Source: Pseudomonas sp. S31
Lineage (GTDB): Bacteria; Pseudomonadota; Gammaproteobacteria; Pseudomonadales; Pseudomonadaceae
Direction of reading: 5' to 3'
DNA: 64,000 nt
Assembly: GCF_016648105.1 (NCBI RefSeq)
Contig: NZ_JACVVE010000001.1
Location: 248,001 to 312,000, forward strand
Below the pieces are notes generated by a model. The model did not search any database and was not told the DNA's origin. It saw only the letters and a list, made by a program, of their open reading frames with translations. Both the position numbers and the translations under genes were made by a program. Within the stretch, counting starts at the first letter, position 1. Every line of letters begins with the position of its first letter. This document shows positions 36,238 through 45,478 of this stretch, piece after piece.

Positions 36238-37962
36238 TCAGGCGGCACTGGCGTTTACCCGCAACCGATCGTAGGCAGTCTGCTCTTCGGCATCCAGTTC
36301 GATCAGATAGGGCTCGACCGCTTTCTTGAAACTGGTCATTTCACCGTTTTCGCCTTTTTTCAGATGGCAATGGCAGAACCATTCGCCATCGTTGCGCTCG
36401 GGAAAGTCCACTCGGTGGTGGTATAGGCCCCAACGGCTCTCCTCGCGGAACAACGAGGCGCGCGCCGCCATCTCGGCGCAGTCGCGTATCACCGACACCT
36501 CCATGGCACGCATCAGCTCATGCGGGTTGCTGGCTTTCATCTGGTCGAGATCACGTGCGATCTCGGCAAAGCGCGACAGGCCGATTTCCATCTTCTTGGT
36601 CACCTTCGGCGGCTGCAGGTAATCGTTCACCATGCGCCGCAGCTTGTACTCCACCTGCGCCGGTGGCAGCCCATGCTCACGCTGCAACGGGGCGAACACC
36701 CGTTCGCGCTCACGCTCGACCTGAGTACGGTCAACCTCGGCAAATTCGCGCCCGACCACGTACTGCGCCGCGTTGACGCCGGCGAACCAGCCATAGGTGA
36801 AGGCCCCGAGCATGTAGTTGTGCGGTACCGCGGCCATGTCACCAGCGGCATACAGGCCTTTGACACTCGTCTCGGCCTTCTCGTTGACCCACACCCCCGA
36901 GGCTGAATGCCCCGAGCAGAAGCCGATCTCGGAGATGTGCATCTCGACCATGTGCTGGCGATAGTCGGTGCCACGCCCGGCATGGAACTGGCCACGGCTG
37001 GGGCGCTCGTTGCTGTGCAGGATCTCTTCGATGTTCTGGATGGTTTCCTCGGCCAGGTGGTCGAGCTTGAGGAACACCGGACCGTTGCCACCTTCGAGCT
37101 CCTGATGGAATTCCCACATCATCTGCCCACTCCAGTAGTCGCACTCGATGAAGCGCTCGCCCTTGCTGTTGGCGGTGTAGCCGCCCAACGGGCCAGTCAC
37201 GTAGGCGCAGGCCGGGCCGTTGTAGTCCTTGATCAGCGGGTTGATCTGGAAGCACTCCAGGTTGGCCAGCTCGGCCCCGGCGTGGTAGGCCATGGCATAG
37301 CCGTCACCGGCGTTGGTCGGGTTCTCGTAGGTACCCATCAAGTAGCCCGACGACGGCAGCCCCAGACGCCCAGCGGCACCACAGGCGAGGATCACCGCCT
37401 TGGCCCGTACCACCCGAAATTCGCCACTCCGGCAGTCGAAACCAAGCACGCCAGCCGCGGCGCCTTCGCCGTCCAGCAGCACACGGGTGCAGACCATGCG
37501 GTTGCTGATCTCGACCCTGGCACGCTTGAGCTGACGATACAGCACCTTCTTGATGTCATGGCCTTCCGGCATGGGCAACACATAGGCGCCCATGTGATGG
37601 ACCTTCTTCACCGCATAATCGCCGGTCTCGTCCTTTTCGAACTTCACGCCCCAGCGGTCGAGTTGCTCGATGGTCTCGAAGCTGTGGGTGGCGTAGGCAT
37701 GCACAGTGGCCTGGTTGACGATGCCGTCATTGGCTACGGTGATTTCCTTGGTGTACTGCCCGGGCGTAGCATGGCCGGGGATGATGGCATTGTTCAGACC
37801 GTCCATGCCCATGCTGATGGCGCCACTGCGCTTGACGTTGGCCTTGTCCAGCAGCAGCACGCGCAGATGCTTGTCGTGCTCCTTGGCCTTGATCGCCGCC
37901 ATCGGCCCGGCAGTGCCGCCGCCGATGACGATGATGTCGTAGTCCTGGGTCTCGATGCTCAT
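36238..37962 (-). CDS. Fumarate-reductase/AprA-like flavoprotein
   Basis: A 574-residue FAD protein of the succinate dehydrogenase/fumarate reductase/adenylylsulfate reductase group. FAD-binding IIVIGGGTAGPMAAIKAKEH lies near residue 10, a second nucleotide segment ILACGAAGRLG in mid-protein and GLYAAGDMAAVPHNYMLGAF later. With the AprB-like ferredoxin it resembles a two-subunit APS-reductase-type enzyme, but the catalytic residues cannot be compared by eye. The start overlaps the GntR stop by 4 bp. Together with the importer, it probably oxidises or reduces the imported compound. Confidence 0.82.
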   Translation of the reverse strand: MSIETQDYDIIVIGGGTAGPMAAIKAKEHDKHLRVLLLDKANVKRSGAISMGMDGLNNAIIPGHATPGQYTKEITVANDGIVNQATVHAYATHSFETIEQLDRWGVKFEKDETGDYAVKKVHHMGAYVLPMPEGHDIKKVLYRQLKRARVEISNRMVCTRVLLDGEGAAAGVLGFDCRSGEFRVVRAKAVILACGAAGRLGLPSSGYLMGTYENPTNAGDGYAMAYHAGAELANLECFQINPLIKDYNGPACAYVTGPLGGYTANSKGERFIECDYWSGQMMWEFHQELEGGNGPVFLKLDHLAEETIQNIEEILHSNERPSRGQFHAGRGTDYRQHMVEMHISEIGFCSGHSASGVWVNEKAETSVKGLYAAGDMAAVPHNYMLGAFTYGWFAGVNAAQYVVGREFAEVDRTQVERERERVFAPLQREHGLPPAQVEYKLRRMVNDYLQPPKVTKKMEIGLSRFAEIARDLDQMKASNPHELMRAMEVSVIRDCAEMAARASLFREESRWGLYHHRVDFPERNDGEWFCHCHLKKGENGEMTSFKKAVEPYLIELDAEEQTAYDRLRVNASAA

Positions 37963-38708
37963 GCCTTGCTCCCCTTCTGGCGGTCGATGCGCAGGCGGTA
38001 CTGGAAGGCATCGCCGCGGTAGTACAAGTGTTCGAAGTCCAGCGGCGTGCCGTCGGCGGCGTGGGTCAGGCGTTCGATGCGCATGATCGGCGCGCCCTCC
38101 TCCACGTCCAGCGCCTGGGTCAGATCGCTGTCGGCCAGCACCGCGTCGATGGCCAGGTCAGCGCGCCCCAGGGCTATACCGCAGTCATTTTCCAGCAGCA
38201 GAAAGATGTCGCGGGTAACCAGGTCGGCCTTTTCCAGCTTTTCGCCGACGACCTTGGGCAGCCAGGTCAGCTCCAAGGACACCGGCTCGCGGTTGATCAG
38301 CCGTACCCGGCGGATCTCGGTGACCAGGCTGCCCTCTTCGACCTGCAGCCGCGTCGCCACCAGGGCGTTGGCCGGCACATGGCGAAAACTGCGCAGGCGG
38401 TTGATCACCTCATAACCCATCTGTGTCATCGACTCGCCCAGGCCCTGCAAAGTGCTGACGTTCTGGAACGCCTTGGGCTTGGCGACGAAGGTGCCTTTGC
38501 CATGGATCTTGAAGATCAGCCCTTCCTTCTGCAGGTCGCCCAACGCCTGGCGTACTGTGATGCGGCTGACATCGAAAGCCCTACCCAGCTCGCTTTCCGA
38601 GGGCATGCGTCTATGCGGTGGGTACGTGCCGTCGAGGATGCGCTCGCGCAACAGTTCCTTGAGCTGGGTGTAGAGCGGTATCGGGGACAGGGGTAGCAAT
38701 TGGGCCAT
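37959..38708 (-). CDS. GntR-family regulator (HutC/UTRA type), first gene of operon
   Basis: A 249-residue regulator starting MAQLLPLSPIPLYTQLKELL at 38708. The winged HTH covers residues 10-75 (LRERILDGTYPPHRRMPSES, VSRITVRQALGDLQKEGLI), followed by a UTRA effector domain (FEHLYYRGDAFQYRLRI at the end). It is the promoter-proximal gene of the operon, and the perfect dyad at 38723-38738 just upstream suggests autoregulation of the whole operon. Confidence 0.88.
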   Translation of the reverse strand: MAQLLPLSPIPLYTQLKELLRERILDGTYPPHRRMPSESELGRAFDVSRITVRQALGDLQKEGLIFKIHGKGTFVAKPKAFQNVSTLQGLGESMTQMGYEVINRLRSFRHVPANALVATRLQVEEGSLVTEIRRVRLINREPVSLELTWLPKVVGEKLEKADLVTRDIFLLLENDCGIALGRADLAIDAVLADSDLTQALDVEEGAPIMRIERLTHAADGTPLDFEHLYYRGDAFQYRLRIDRQKGSKA

Positions 38709-38722
38709 GATTCTCTTCGCTG

Positions 38723-38738
38723 ACTTGTCATAACAAGT
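38723..38738. promoter_or_regulatory. GntR operator
   Basis: ACTTGT-CATA-ACAAGT is a perfect 6-bp inverted repeat with a 4-bp spacer, 15 bp upstream of the GntR start. Shape and spacing fit HutC-type operators. Confidence 0.68.
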
Positions 38739-38844
38739 TGTGACCAGATCATAGAGGGCATAAGAACCAGCATGGAAATACTGAAATCGCATATGGATAG
38801 ATGGATTTGTCTGGGCGCTCCAGGCCTGGCGTTCAGACTAACGG

Positions 38845-39744
38845 CTACCTCTGCGCCGCCTCTCTCAACATCTCCCCCGCCAGCAACCGAAACCGCTGGG
38901 TCAGCAAGTTTTCAGGACGGTCGGCTGAAAGCAGCAGGTAGGTATAAAAGCGCAGTTCCGGCTTGAACGGGCGGATATCGATGCCGGTATGCAGATACTC
39001 GGTAGCCACCAGCGGGCTGACGACGCTGACGCCCAGGCCCAGGCCGACCAGTGAGCAGACGGTGGCGGCGTGGGTGGCATCCAGGTTGAGCACGCGCGGG
39101 TCTTCTTCGGCGAACAGCCGATCGAGCCGCGTACGCGAGCCATCGGTGTGGGAAAGCGAAATGAATTCCTCGCCCTTGAGGTCAGCCGGCGTCACCGCCT
39201 CCAAGCTGCCGAGGCGATGGCCCTTGGGGAAGATGCACACTCCGGGCACGTCGCAGATGATCTCGGACTGCACACCGGCCATGTCTTCGGCCACATAGGA
39301 CACCAGGCACACGTCGCAGAAACGCGTGGCCGCCCAGTGGGCAACGTTCGGCGAGTCATTGGTGTGGATAGAGATATGCACGTGCGGGTTCTGCTGGCGA
39401 AAGCGCTGGATGATGGCCGGCAGCAAGCCATGTGTCAGCGAGGGCACGGCGCCTATGCGCAACCGCCCGGTGCCACCGCGCTTGAGGTTCTGGGCGGAGG
39501 TTTCCAGGCTCTGCAGGCCAATGAACGCACGCTCCACATCGGTGAAGAACTGTGCGCCTTCATCGGTAGGCACCAATCGCCCGCCCACGCGCTCGAACAG
39601 CTTGAAACCATTGCTCCGTTCGAGCTGCCCGATCAGCCGACTGACGTTCGGTTGCGAGGTGTGCAACGCCTGGGCGGCAGCGGTCATGGAGCCGCTGAGC
39701 ATCACCGCGCGAAAGGTCTCGATCTGCTTGAAGTTCATGGCCAT
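38845..39744 (-). CDS. LysR-family transcriptional regulator
   Basis: A 299-residue LysR regulator: MAMNFKQIETFRAVMLSGSM, HTH helix TSQPNVSRLIGQLER, effector domain from GRLRIGAVPSL. A second ATG at 39738 is equally possible. It is divergent, with about 230 bp between starts, from the amino-acid-type ABC operon, which it probably controls. Its HTH start resembles that of the LysR protein at 2362, and both fall in the same NocR/OccR-like group. Confidence 0.86.
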   Translation of the reverse strand: MAMNFKQIETFRAVMLSGSMTAAAQALHTSQPNVSRLIGQLERSNGFKLFERVGGRLVPTDEGAQFFTDVERAFIGLQSLETSAQNLKRGGTGRLRIGAVPSLTHGLLPAIIQRFRQQNPHVHISIHTNDSPNVAHWAATRFCDVCLVSYVAEDMAGVQSEIICDVPGVCIFPKGHRLGSLEAVTPADLKGEEFISLSHTDGSRTRLDRLFAEEDPRVLNLDATHAATVCSLVGLGLGVSVVSPLVATEYLHTGIDIRPFKPELRFYTYLLLSADRPENLLTQRFRLLAGEMLREAAQR

Positions 39745-39972
39745 ATCATTTCTGCATGAGTGAATGATGTATTGTCATTTGATTGCATGACGCAGAGATT
39801 TTATAACTAGACCCACATCGACGTCTGCCCCTGCGCAACCCGATGCCAACCGAGCGTATACCGGCAAAATCAAAACAAAACCGGTGCTCCAGCCCCATTT
39901 CAGTTCTGCCCTTGTACTCATCGTTTCGTCGCACGCCAGTGCGGCGACGCAGCCAGGTAATCAGGAGGCATC

Positions 39973-40818
39973 ATGTCGTTCTCGTATAAAAAACTAAGCG
40001 CTGCACTGGCCCTGTCATGCATGTCGTTGGCTGCGGTATGCACCGCTCAAGCTGGCGACTTGCCTGGCGTTCCGGCAGCTATCAAAGAGGCGGACCACCT
40101 ACGTGCCGGCGTGCGTTGCGATCAGCCACCCTACGGCTACCAAGACGAAAAGGGCGATTTCGCCGGCGTCGAAGTCGAAATGGCAAAACAAGTCTCGTTG
40201 TGGGCCCTGGGCTCCAAGGACAAGGTCAGCTTCACCTGCGTGACCGCCGAAAACCGCGTGCCGCAACTGCTCGGCCGCAAGGTGGACTTTCTGATCGCCA
40301 CCCTTGGTGTCACACCGGAACGTCAACGCGTGATCGACTTCACCACGCCCTACCGCTGGGGCGCGAGTGATGTGGTGGTCAAGAAAGACAGCCCGGTGCA
40401 GAAGATCTCCGACCTCAAGGGCAAGACGCTCGCCACGCTCAAGGGCTCGGTGCAGGCCAAGTGGTTCGAGGACCACATGCCCGATGTGAAGACGCTGCGC
40501 ATGAACAGCGCGGCCGACGCGTTGCAGGCTTTCCGCCAGGGCCGTGCCGACGCCTACACCCACGACGCCGCCACGCTGGTGGTGGTCGCCGACAATGACA
40601 AGGACGCCCGCCGAATCGGCGAACCGTTCCAGATCTCCGATGCCGCCATTGGCGTGCGCAAGAACGACGAACAGTGGCGCGACTACCTGACTGCCGCAGT
40701 GCTGCGCATGCGCGAAGAGCATCTGTTCCGCGGCTGGGTCGAGCAATTCGTACCCGCAAACATCCAAAGCTACTACATCAGCGTCTTCGAGCAGGCCAAA
40801 CCTGCCGAAACGCTCTGA
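39973..40818 (+). CDS. Polar amino acid ABC transporter substrate-binding protein
   Basis: A 281-residue periplasmic protein with a signal peptide ending near TAQA (residue 27). The core has the family-3 pattern: LRAGVRCDQPPYGYQDEKGD, LLGRKVDFLIATLGVTPERQ, IDFTTPYRWGASDVVVKKDS and LKGKTLATLKGS. The GAG-AGG site upstream of the ATG is clear. It heads the operon with two permeases, a lyase and two ATPases. Ligand unknown. Confidence 0.88.
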   Translation: MSFSYKKLSAALALSCMSLAAVCTAQAGDLPGVPAAIKEADHLRAGVRCDQPPYGYQDEKGDFAGVEVEMAKQVSLWALGSKDKVSFTCVTAENRVPQLLGRKVDFLIATLGVTPERQRVIDFTTPYRWGASDVVVKKDSPVQKISDLKGKTLATLKGSVQAKWFEDHMPDVKTLRMNSAADALQAFRQGRADAYTHDAATLVVVADNDKDARRIGEPFQISDAAIGVRKNDEQWRDYLTAAVLRMREEHLFRGWVEQFVPANIQSYYISVFEQAKPAETL

Positions 40819-40830
40819 TCGGCCGCCGTC

Positions 40831-41493
40831 ATGAGTTTCGATATCCATTACTTGATGGCGCAATGGCCAGCCTTGCTCGACGGCGTGCTGATGACGCTGC
40901 GGATAACGGCGCTGGCCATCCTGCTCTCATTGTTGATCGGTGTGCTGGGCGGTGCGGTGCGGGTCATGAAGGTGCCGGTGCTGTCGCAGGTCGTGGCGTT
41001 GTATGTGGAGTTGATCCGCAACACACCGATCCTGGTGCAGTTGTTCTTCATCTTCTACGGCCTCCCAGCCGTGGGGCTGGGGCTGTCGCTGTTCTGGTCC
41101 GGGGTGTTGTGCCTGTCGCTGTGGGCCGGGGCTTACCAGATCGAGAACATCCGTGGTGGCCTGGCCACCGTGGAGCGCGGCATGCGTGAGGCCAGCCTGG
41201 CGCTCAGCCTCAAGCCGGTGCAGTACTTCGCCCTGGTGGCCCTGCCGATCGCCTTTCGCACCAGCCTGCCAGCGATGCTCAATACCGCGATCTCGCTGCT
41301 GAAGAACTCGTCGTACTTGCAGGCCATCGGCCTGGCGGAGTTGACCTTCGTGGCCGTGGACCGCATTGCCACGGATTTCCGCGCCATCGAGATGTTCACC
41401 GCCATCTGCGTCATGTACCTGGTGCTGGTGGGTGTGCTCGCGCTGTTGACAGCCCGCCTTTCGGCCCGCTTGCAACGACCTTTCCTGCAGTGA
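40831..41493 (+). CDS. Polar amino acid ABC transporter permease 1 (HisM/GltK-like)
   Basis: A 220-residue membrane protein with five predicted helices. It carries ELIRNTPILVQLFFIFYGLP and the EAA loop EASLALSLKPVQYFALVALPIA, both diagnostic of the His/Glu/Gln/Arg permease family. It starts 12 bp after the binding-protein gene and pairs with the permease encoded next. Confidence 0.9.
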   Translation: MSFDIHYLMAQWPALLDGVLMTLRITALAILLSLLIGVLGGAVRVMKVPVLSQVVALYVELIRNTPILVQLFFIFYGLPAVGLGLSLFWSGVLCLSLWAGAYQIENIRGGLATVERGMREASLALSLKPVQYFALVALPIAFRTSLPAMLNTAISLLKNSSYLQAIGLAELTFVAVDRIATDFRAIEMFTAICVMYLVLVGVLALLTARLSARLQRPFLQ

Positions 41494-41500
41494 GGCGACC

Positions 41501-42220
41501 ATGAACTTCATTCTCGAAAACTGGAGCTTCGTTTCCAAAGGGTTGTTGATGACCCTGCGCCTGGCGCTGGTGGTGCTGCTGTTCACCACGTTGATCTCGG
41601 CAGTGCTCGGTGTGCTCGCCACCGTCAAGAACCGCGCGCTGTGGTGGACGATCCATGCCTACGTGGAGCTGTTCCGCTCCATCCCGCTGATCGTCAACGT
41701 GTTCTTCATCTTCTTCGGGGCGCCGATGTTCGGTGTCGATCTGAGCCCGTTCGCCGCAGTCACCGTCGGCTTGACCCTGTGGGGCAGCGCCAACGGTATC
41801 GAGATCGTGCGCGGCGGCCTGGAGTCGGTCTCCCGCCATCAGTGGAAAAGCGCCTGGGCCTTGGGTCTGCGCCCTTGGCAGATCTACCTGCACGTCATCG
41901 TGCCGCAGTCGATGAAAGCCATTCTGCCGGCCTATACCGGGTTGCTGACGATCCTGGTGCAAGCCACTTCGTTGGGAGCGCTGGTAGGTGTGGGCGAGTT
42001 CCTCAAGGTCGGCCAGATCATCATCGAACGCGAAACCGTCATGACCGGTGTCAGCCCGGCATTCACGGTCTACGGCGTGGTGTTGCTGGTGTACTTCGTC
42101 ATCTGCTCGGCGCTGACCTGGCTGAGTCGCTACCTCGAACGTCGTCTGGGTCGCCCGGCGGTACGTACTTCTATTGGAGAGATTCCCGAATGCAAGAATC
42201 CAAAGTCAGTCGGCGCCTGA
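41501..42220 (+). CDS. Polar amino acid ABC transporter permease 2
   Basis: A 239-residue membrane protein. It has ELFRSIPLIVNVFFIFFGAP and the EAA loop SAWALGLRPWQIYLHVIVPQ. The GAGG site precedes its ATG by about 5 bp. Its 3' end overlaps the lyase gene by 31 bp in another frame, so translation of the two is probably coupled. Confidence 0.9.
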   Translation: MNFILENWSFVSKGLLMTLRLALVVLLFTTLISAVLGVLATVKNRALWWTIHAYVELFRSIPLIVNVFFIFFGAPMFGVDLSPFAAVTVGLTLWGSANGIEIVRGGLESVSRHQWKSAWALGLRPWQIYLHVIVPQSMKAILPAYTGLLTILVQATSLGALVGVGEFLKVGQIIIERETVMTGVSPAFTVYGVVLLVYFVICSALTWLSRYLERRLGRPAVRTSIGEIPECKNPKSVGA

Positions 42221-43692
42221 AAGAAAGCACCGCACCGCAAGTCAATGAGTACATCTATCGCCCGCGCCTGGAAGGCTTCGCCAGTGGTTTCGGCAACCTT
42301 GGCGACGTCAACAAGGCGCACATCCTGATGCTCGCCGAACAGGGCCTGATTCGAGGCGAGCACGCCAGTGTACTGGCCAAAGGCGTACTGGACATGGAGC
42401 AGGCCGGCCCGGACGCAGTGGAACTGGACCCATCCCGCGAAGATGCCTATTTCAACTACGAAGCGCATCTGATCGAGCAGATTGGTGCCGACATCGGCGG
42501 CCGCCTGCACACCGGTCGCAGCCGTAACGACATTCTTGCCACGCTGGATCGCCTGCGTTGCCGCGATCTGTTGATGGACCTGATCGACGAGTTGATGAAT
42601 GTACGGGCAACGGCCATCCGCTGCGCCGAAATGTACGCCGAAGTGGTGATGCCCGGTTACACGCACCTGCAACCCGCGCAACCGATCACCTACGGCTACT
42701 ACCTGAGCGCGGTGGAACAGGCGCTGGAACGGGACACCAAGCGCCTGATCCAGACCCTGGATTCGATGAACCAGTGCCCACTCGGCGCAGCCGCCTTCGC
42801 CGGTACGCCCTTCGATATCGACCGCTCGCGCACCGCCGAACTGCTCGGCTTCGACGGCTACCTGGACAACGCGCTGGATGCCATCGGCTCACGGGACTTC
42901 CTGCTCGAAAGCCTGTCGCACCTGAGCAACCTGGCGGTGTTCTGGAGCCGCGTCGCGCAAGACTACTTCGTGTGGAGCACCCATGAGTTCAACCTCATCG
43001 ACTTCCCTGACAGTGTCGCTGCCACGTCCAGCATCATGCCGCAGAAGAAGAACCCGACCGTGCTGGAATATCTCAAGGGCCGTAGCGGGCACATCGTCGG
43101 CCTGATGATGGGTGCGAGCGTCACCATCAAAGGCACCAACTTCTCGCACACCGGCGATGGCAACCGCGAAGGCACCCGTGGTTTCTGGGAGGCCGCCGAA
43201 GAAAGCCTGCGCTGCCTGAAACTGCTGGACCTGGTGCTGCAGACCGCGACGCCGAACATCGACCTGGCGGTACGCCGTGCCGCGCAAGACTTCTCGACGG
43301 CCACGGGCCTGGCTGACTTGATGGTGCGCGAAGTGGACCTGTCGTTCCGCGAAGCTCACCACGTGGTCGGCGGCGTTGTACGCCTGGCGATGGATCAAGG
43401 CCTGCTGGCGAACCAGATCACCGCGCAGATGATCGATGCCTGCGCGATCGAGCAACTGGGCCACGCGCTGAACCTGCCCGAACAGAAAGTCCGCGAATGC
43501 CTGGACCCGGTCAGCAACGTGCAAGGGCGCACCTCCGCTGGCGGCCCGTCGCTAAGCTCACTCAAGCCAAGCCTGGCGCGGGCCAGCGCGCGGCTGACGG
43601 TCGAACGTGCCGCCAGCCAAGCGCGCCGCGAGCGTCTGAGCGCGGCTCACCTCAACCTGCAAGCCCTGACCCGGGCACAGGCGGGCCTATGA
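42190..43692 (+). CDS. Argininosuccinate-lyase-like enzyme (fumarase/aspartase superfamily)
   Basis: A 500-residue lyase of the argininosuccinate lyase family; ATG at 42190 with GGAGA upstream. It has HTGRSRND at 107-114, [10 protein letters not shown] at 156-165 (general acid His) and the flexible signature loop [10 protein letters not shown] at 280-289 with the catalytic Ser. Canonical ArgH continues RSRNDQVATD; here it is [10 protein letters not shown], and the protein is about 40 residues longer than ArgH. Its place inside an ABC importer operon argues for a catabolic C-N lyase releasing fumarate from an imported N-succinyl compound, as EDDS lyase does, rather than arginine synthesis. Confidence 0.82.
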   Translation: MQESKVSRRLKESTAPQVNEYIYRPRLEGFASGFGNLGDVNKAHILMLAEQGLIRGEHASVLAKGVLDMEQAGPDAVELDPSREDAYFNYEAHLIEQIGADIGGRLHTGRSRNDILATLDRLRCRDLLMDLIDELMNVRATAIRCAEMYAEVVMPGYTHLQPAQPITYGYYLSAVEQALERDTKRLIQTLDSMNQCPLGAAAFAGTPFDIDRSRTAELLGFDGYLDNALDAIGSRDFLLESLSHLSNLAVFWSRVAQDYFVWSTHEFNLIDFPDSVAATSSIMPQKKNPTVLEYLKGRSGHIVGLMMGASVTIKGTNFSHTGDGNREGTRGFWEAAEESLRCLKLLDLVLQTATPNIDLAVRRAAQDFSTATGLADLMVREVDLSFREAHHVVGGVVRLAMDQGLLANQITAQMIDACAIEQLGHALNLPEQKVRECLDPVSNVQGRTSAGGPSLSSLKPSLARASARLTVERAASQARRERLSAAHLNLQALTRAQAGL

Positions 43693-44429
43693 GCACGATC
43701 CTAACAGTGCGCGGCCTGCATAAAAGCTTCGGGCAGCACGAGGTGGTAAAGGGCGTGGACATGGATGTTCGCCAGGGTGAAGTGGTGGTCATCATCGGCC
43801 CCAGCGGCTCCGGCAAGTCCACCTTCATTCGCTGCCTGAACAGCTTGGAGGAACCGTCATTGGGCACAGTGGTGATCGGCAACGGCGACTCGGTCAACGC
43901 AGGCGACCACAAGGCCCTGGCGAAGCTGCGGGAAGACGTGGGGATGGTGTTCCAGGACTACACGCTGTTTCCGCACATGACGGTGTTGGCGAACATGATG
44001 CTCGCCCCGGTGAAGCTCAAGCGCTCGACCAAACCAGAAGCACAGGCCCATGCCCTGGCGTTGCTGGATCGGGTTGGCCTGCGCCACAAGGCCGAGCATT
44101 ATCCGGCAGAGTTGTCCGGCGGCCAGCAACAGCGGGTGGCGATCGTTCGCGCATTGGCGATGAAGCCCAGATTGCTGCTGTTCGACGAGCCCACCTCCGC
44201 GCTGGACCCAGAAACCGTCGGCGATGTGCTGAACGTGATGAAGGGCTTGGCTGCCGAGGGCATGACCATGATCGTCGTGACACACGAAATGGGTTTCGCC
44301 CGGGAGGTCGCCGACCGCGTGGTGTTCTTCGACGGCGGCAAGATCATCGAAATGGGCCCGCCGTCCGAAGTGTTCACCGCACCTGAGCAAGCGCGCACCC
44401 GGCAGTTCCTGGAAAGCGTCCTGCACTGA
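43689..44429 (+). CDS. Polar amino acid ABC transporter ATPase A
   Basis: A 246-residue ATPase starting [20 protein letters not shown] at 43689, overlapping the lyase stop by 4 bp. Walker [10 protein letters not shown], signature LSGGQQQR, Walker [13 protein letters not shown] and H-loop VVTHEMGFA are all intact. GlnQ/HisP type. A second ATPase gene follows, so one of the two may serve another permease pair. Confidence 0.9.
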   Translation: MSTILTVRGLHKSFGQHEVVKGVDMDVRQGEVVVIIGPSGSGKSTFIRCLNSLEEPSLGTVVIGNGDSVNAGDHKALAKLREDVGMVFQDYTLFPHMTVLANMMLAPVKLKRSTKPEAQAHALALLDRVGLRHKAEHYPAELSGGQQQRVAIVRALAMKPRLLLFDEPTSALDPETVGDVLNVMKGLAAEGMTMIVVTHEMGFAREVADRVVFFDGGKIIEMGPPSEVFTAPEQARTRQFLESVLH

Positions 44430-44517
44430 TCCGACTGCACGTTCACATCTTTTTCCCACACCTGGCGTGCCCGCCGTCATCGGCACGGCGCGCCTGTGCT
44501 CCGGCAAGGAGTTTCAA

Positions 44518-45291
44518 ATGACTGAAGCGATCCGCAAGCCCCTGGACTCACTCGGCACACAGACCATGGTGCAGATGGAAAACGTCAACAAATGGTACGG
44601 CACTTTCCAGGTACTCAAGCACATCAACCTGACCGTGCATCAAGGCGAACGCATCGTGTTATGCGGCCCGTCGGGTTCGGGCAAATCGACGACCATTCGC
44701 TGCCTGAATCGCCTTGAAGAGCACCAGCAAGGCCGGATCCTGGTCGAAGGCACAGAGTTGACCAGTGACGTCCGCCAGATCGAGAGCATCCGCCGCGAAA
44801 TCGGCATGGTGTTCCAGCATTTCAACCTGTTCCCGCACCTGACCATTTTGCAGAACTGCACGCTCGCCCCGATCTGGGCACGCAAGATGTCACGTCGCCA
44901 GGCTGAAGAAGTGGCGATGCATTATCTGGAGCGCGTGCGCATTCCGGAGCAGGCGCACAAATTCCCCGGTCAACTGTCTGGTGGCCAGCAACAGCGCGTC
45001 GCGATCGCCCGGGCGCTGTGCATGAAGCCCAAGATCATGCTGTTCGATGAACCGACCTCGGCGCTGGATCCGGAAATGGTCAAGGAAGTGCTCGACACCA
45101 TGGTCAGCCTTGCCGAAGACGGCATGACCATGCTGTGCGTGACGCATGAAATGGGCTTCGCTCGTACGGTGGCGCACCGGGTGGTTTTCATGGACCAGGG
45201 AGAAATCGTCGAGCAGGCCACGCCGGCGGCGTTCTTTGATAACCCGCAGAATGAACGGAGTCGGTTGTTCTTGAGTCAGGTGCTGCATTGA
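44518..45291 (+). CDS. Polar amino acid ABC transporter ATPase B
   Basis: A 257-residue ATPase starting [20 protein letters not shown] at 44518 with AAGGAG upstream. Walker [38 protein letters not shown] and CVTHEMGFA are intact. It is clearly diverged from ATPase A and closer to the AapP/GltL type ([14 protein letters not shown]). An 88-bp gap separates it from ATPase A. Two ATPases in one amino acid importer operon are unusual. Confidence 0.9.
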   Translation: MTEAIRKPLDSLGTQTMVQMENVNKWYGTFQVLKHINLTVHQGERIVLCGPSGSGKSTTIRCLNRLEEHQQGRILVEGTELTSDVRQIESIRREIGMVFQHFNLFPHLTILQNCTLAPIWARKMSRRQAEEVAMHYLERVRIPEQAHKFPGQLSGGQQQRVAIARALCMKPKIMLFDEPTSALDPEMVKEVLDTMVSLAEDGMTMLCVTHEMGFARTVAHRVVFMDQGEIVEQATPAAFFDNPQNERSRLFLSQVLH

Positions 45292-45390
45292 GCTGCGAAC
45301 ACGCTGACGCCCAGCGCCCGGTGAGACCGGGAGCCGGGTATTGGTGTGTCATCGAACCCTGAGACTCGCCCATCACCTCATCGCTGTTAC

Positions 45391-45404
45391 GTCATGAACA
45401 TGAC
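45391..45404. promoter_or_regulatory. Dyad upstream of mesX
   Basis: GTCATG-AA-CATGAC, a perfect 6-bp inverted repeat, lies 11 bp upstream of the MetR box. It could be a second regulator site; no regulator can be named for it. Confidence 0.4.
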
Positions 45405-45415
45405 TAAAGGCGCTG

Positions 45416-45428
45416 TGAAATCAATTCA
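45416..45428. promoter_or_regulatory. MetR box upstream of mesX
   Basis: TGAAATCAATTCA fits the MetR consensus TGAA-N5-TTCA exactly, 50 bp upstream of mesX. A metR-like gene lies in the same cluster. Confidence 0.68.
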
Positions 45429-45478
45429 GTTCCACTCAAACAGCTCGCTCCCTAAGATACGTCTCAATTGTAGAGACT

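Noticed and set aside
41641..42189. Upstream extension of the lyase frame
   Set aside because: It overlaps the permease 2 gene out of frame and has shadow-like composition; GGAGA and the family start support ATG at 42190.
45317..45331. Hairpin CCCGGT-GAG-ACCGGG considered as part of a SAM-type riboswitch before mesX
   Set aside because: Only one short helix, no conserved riboswitch core; probably the end of the ABC operon transcript.
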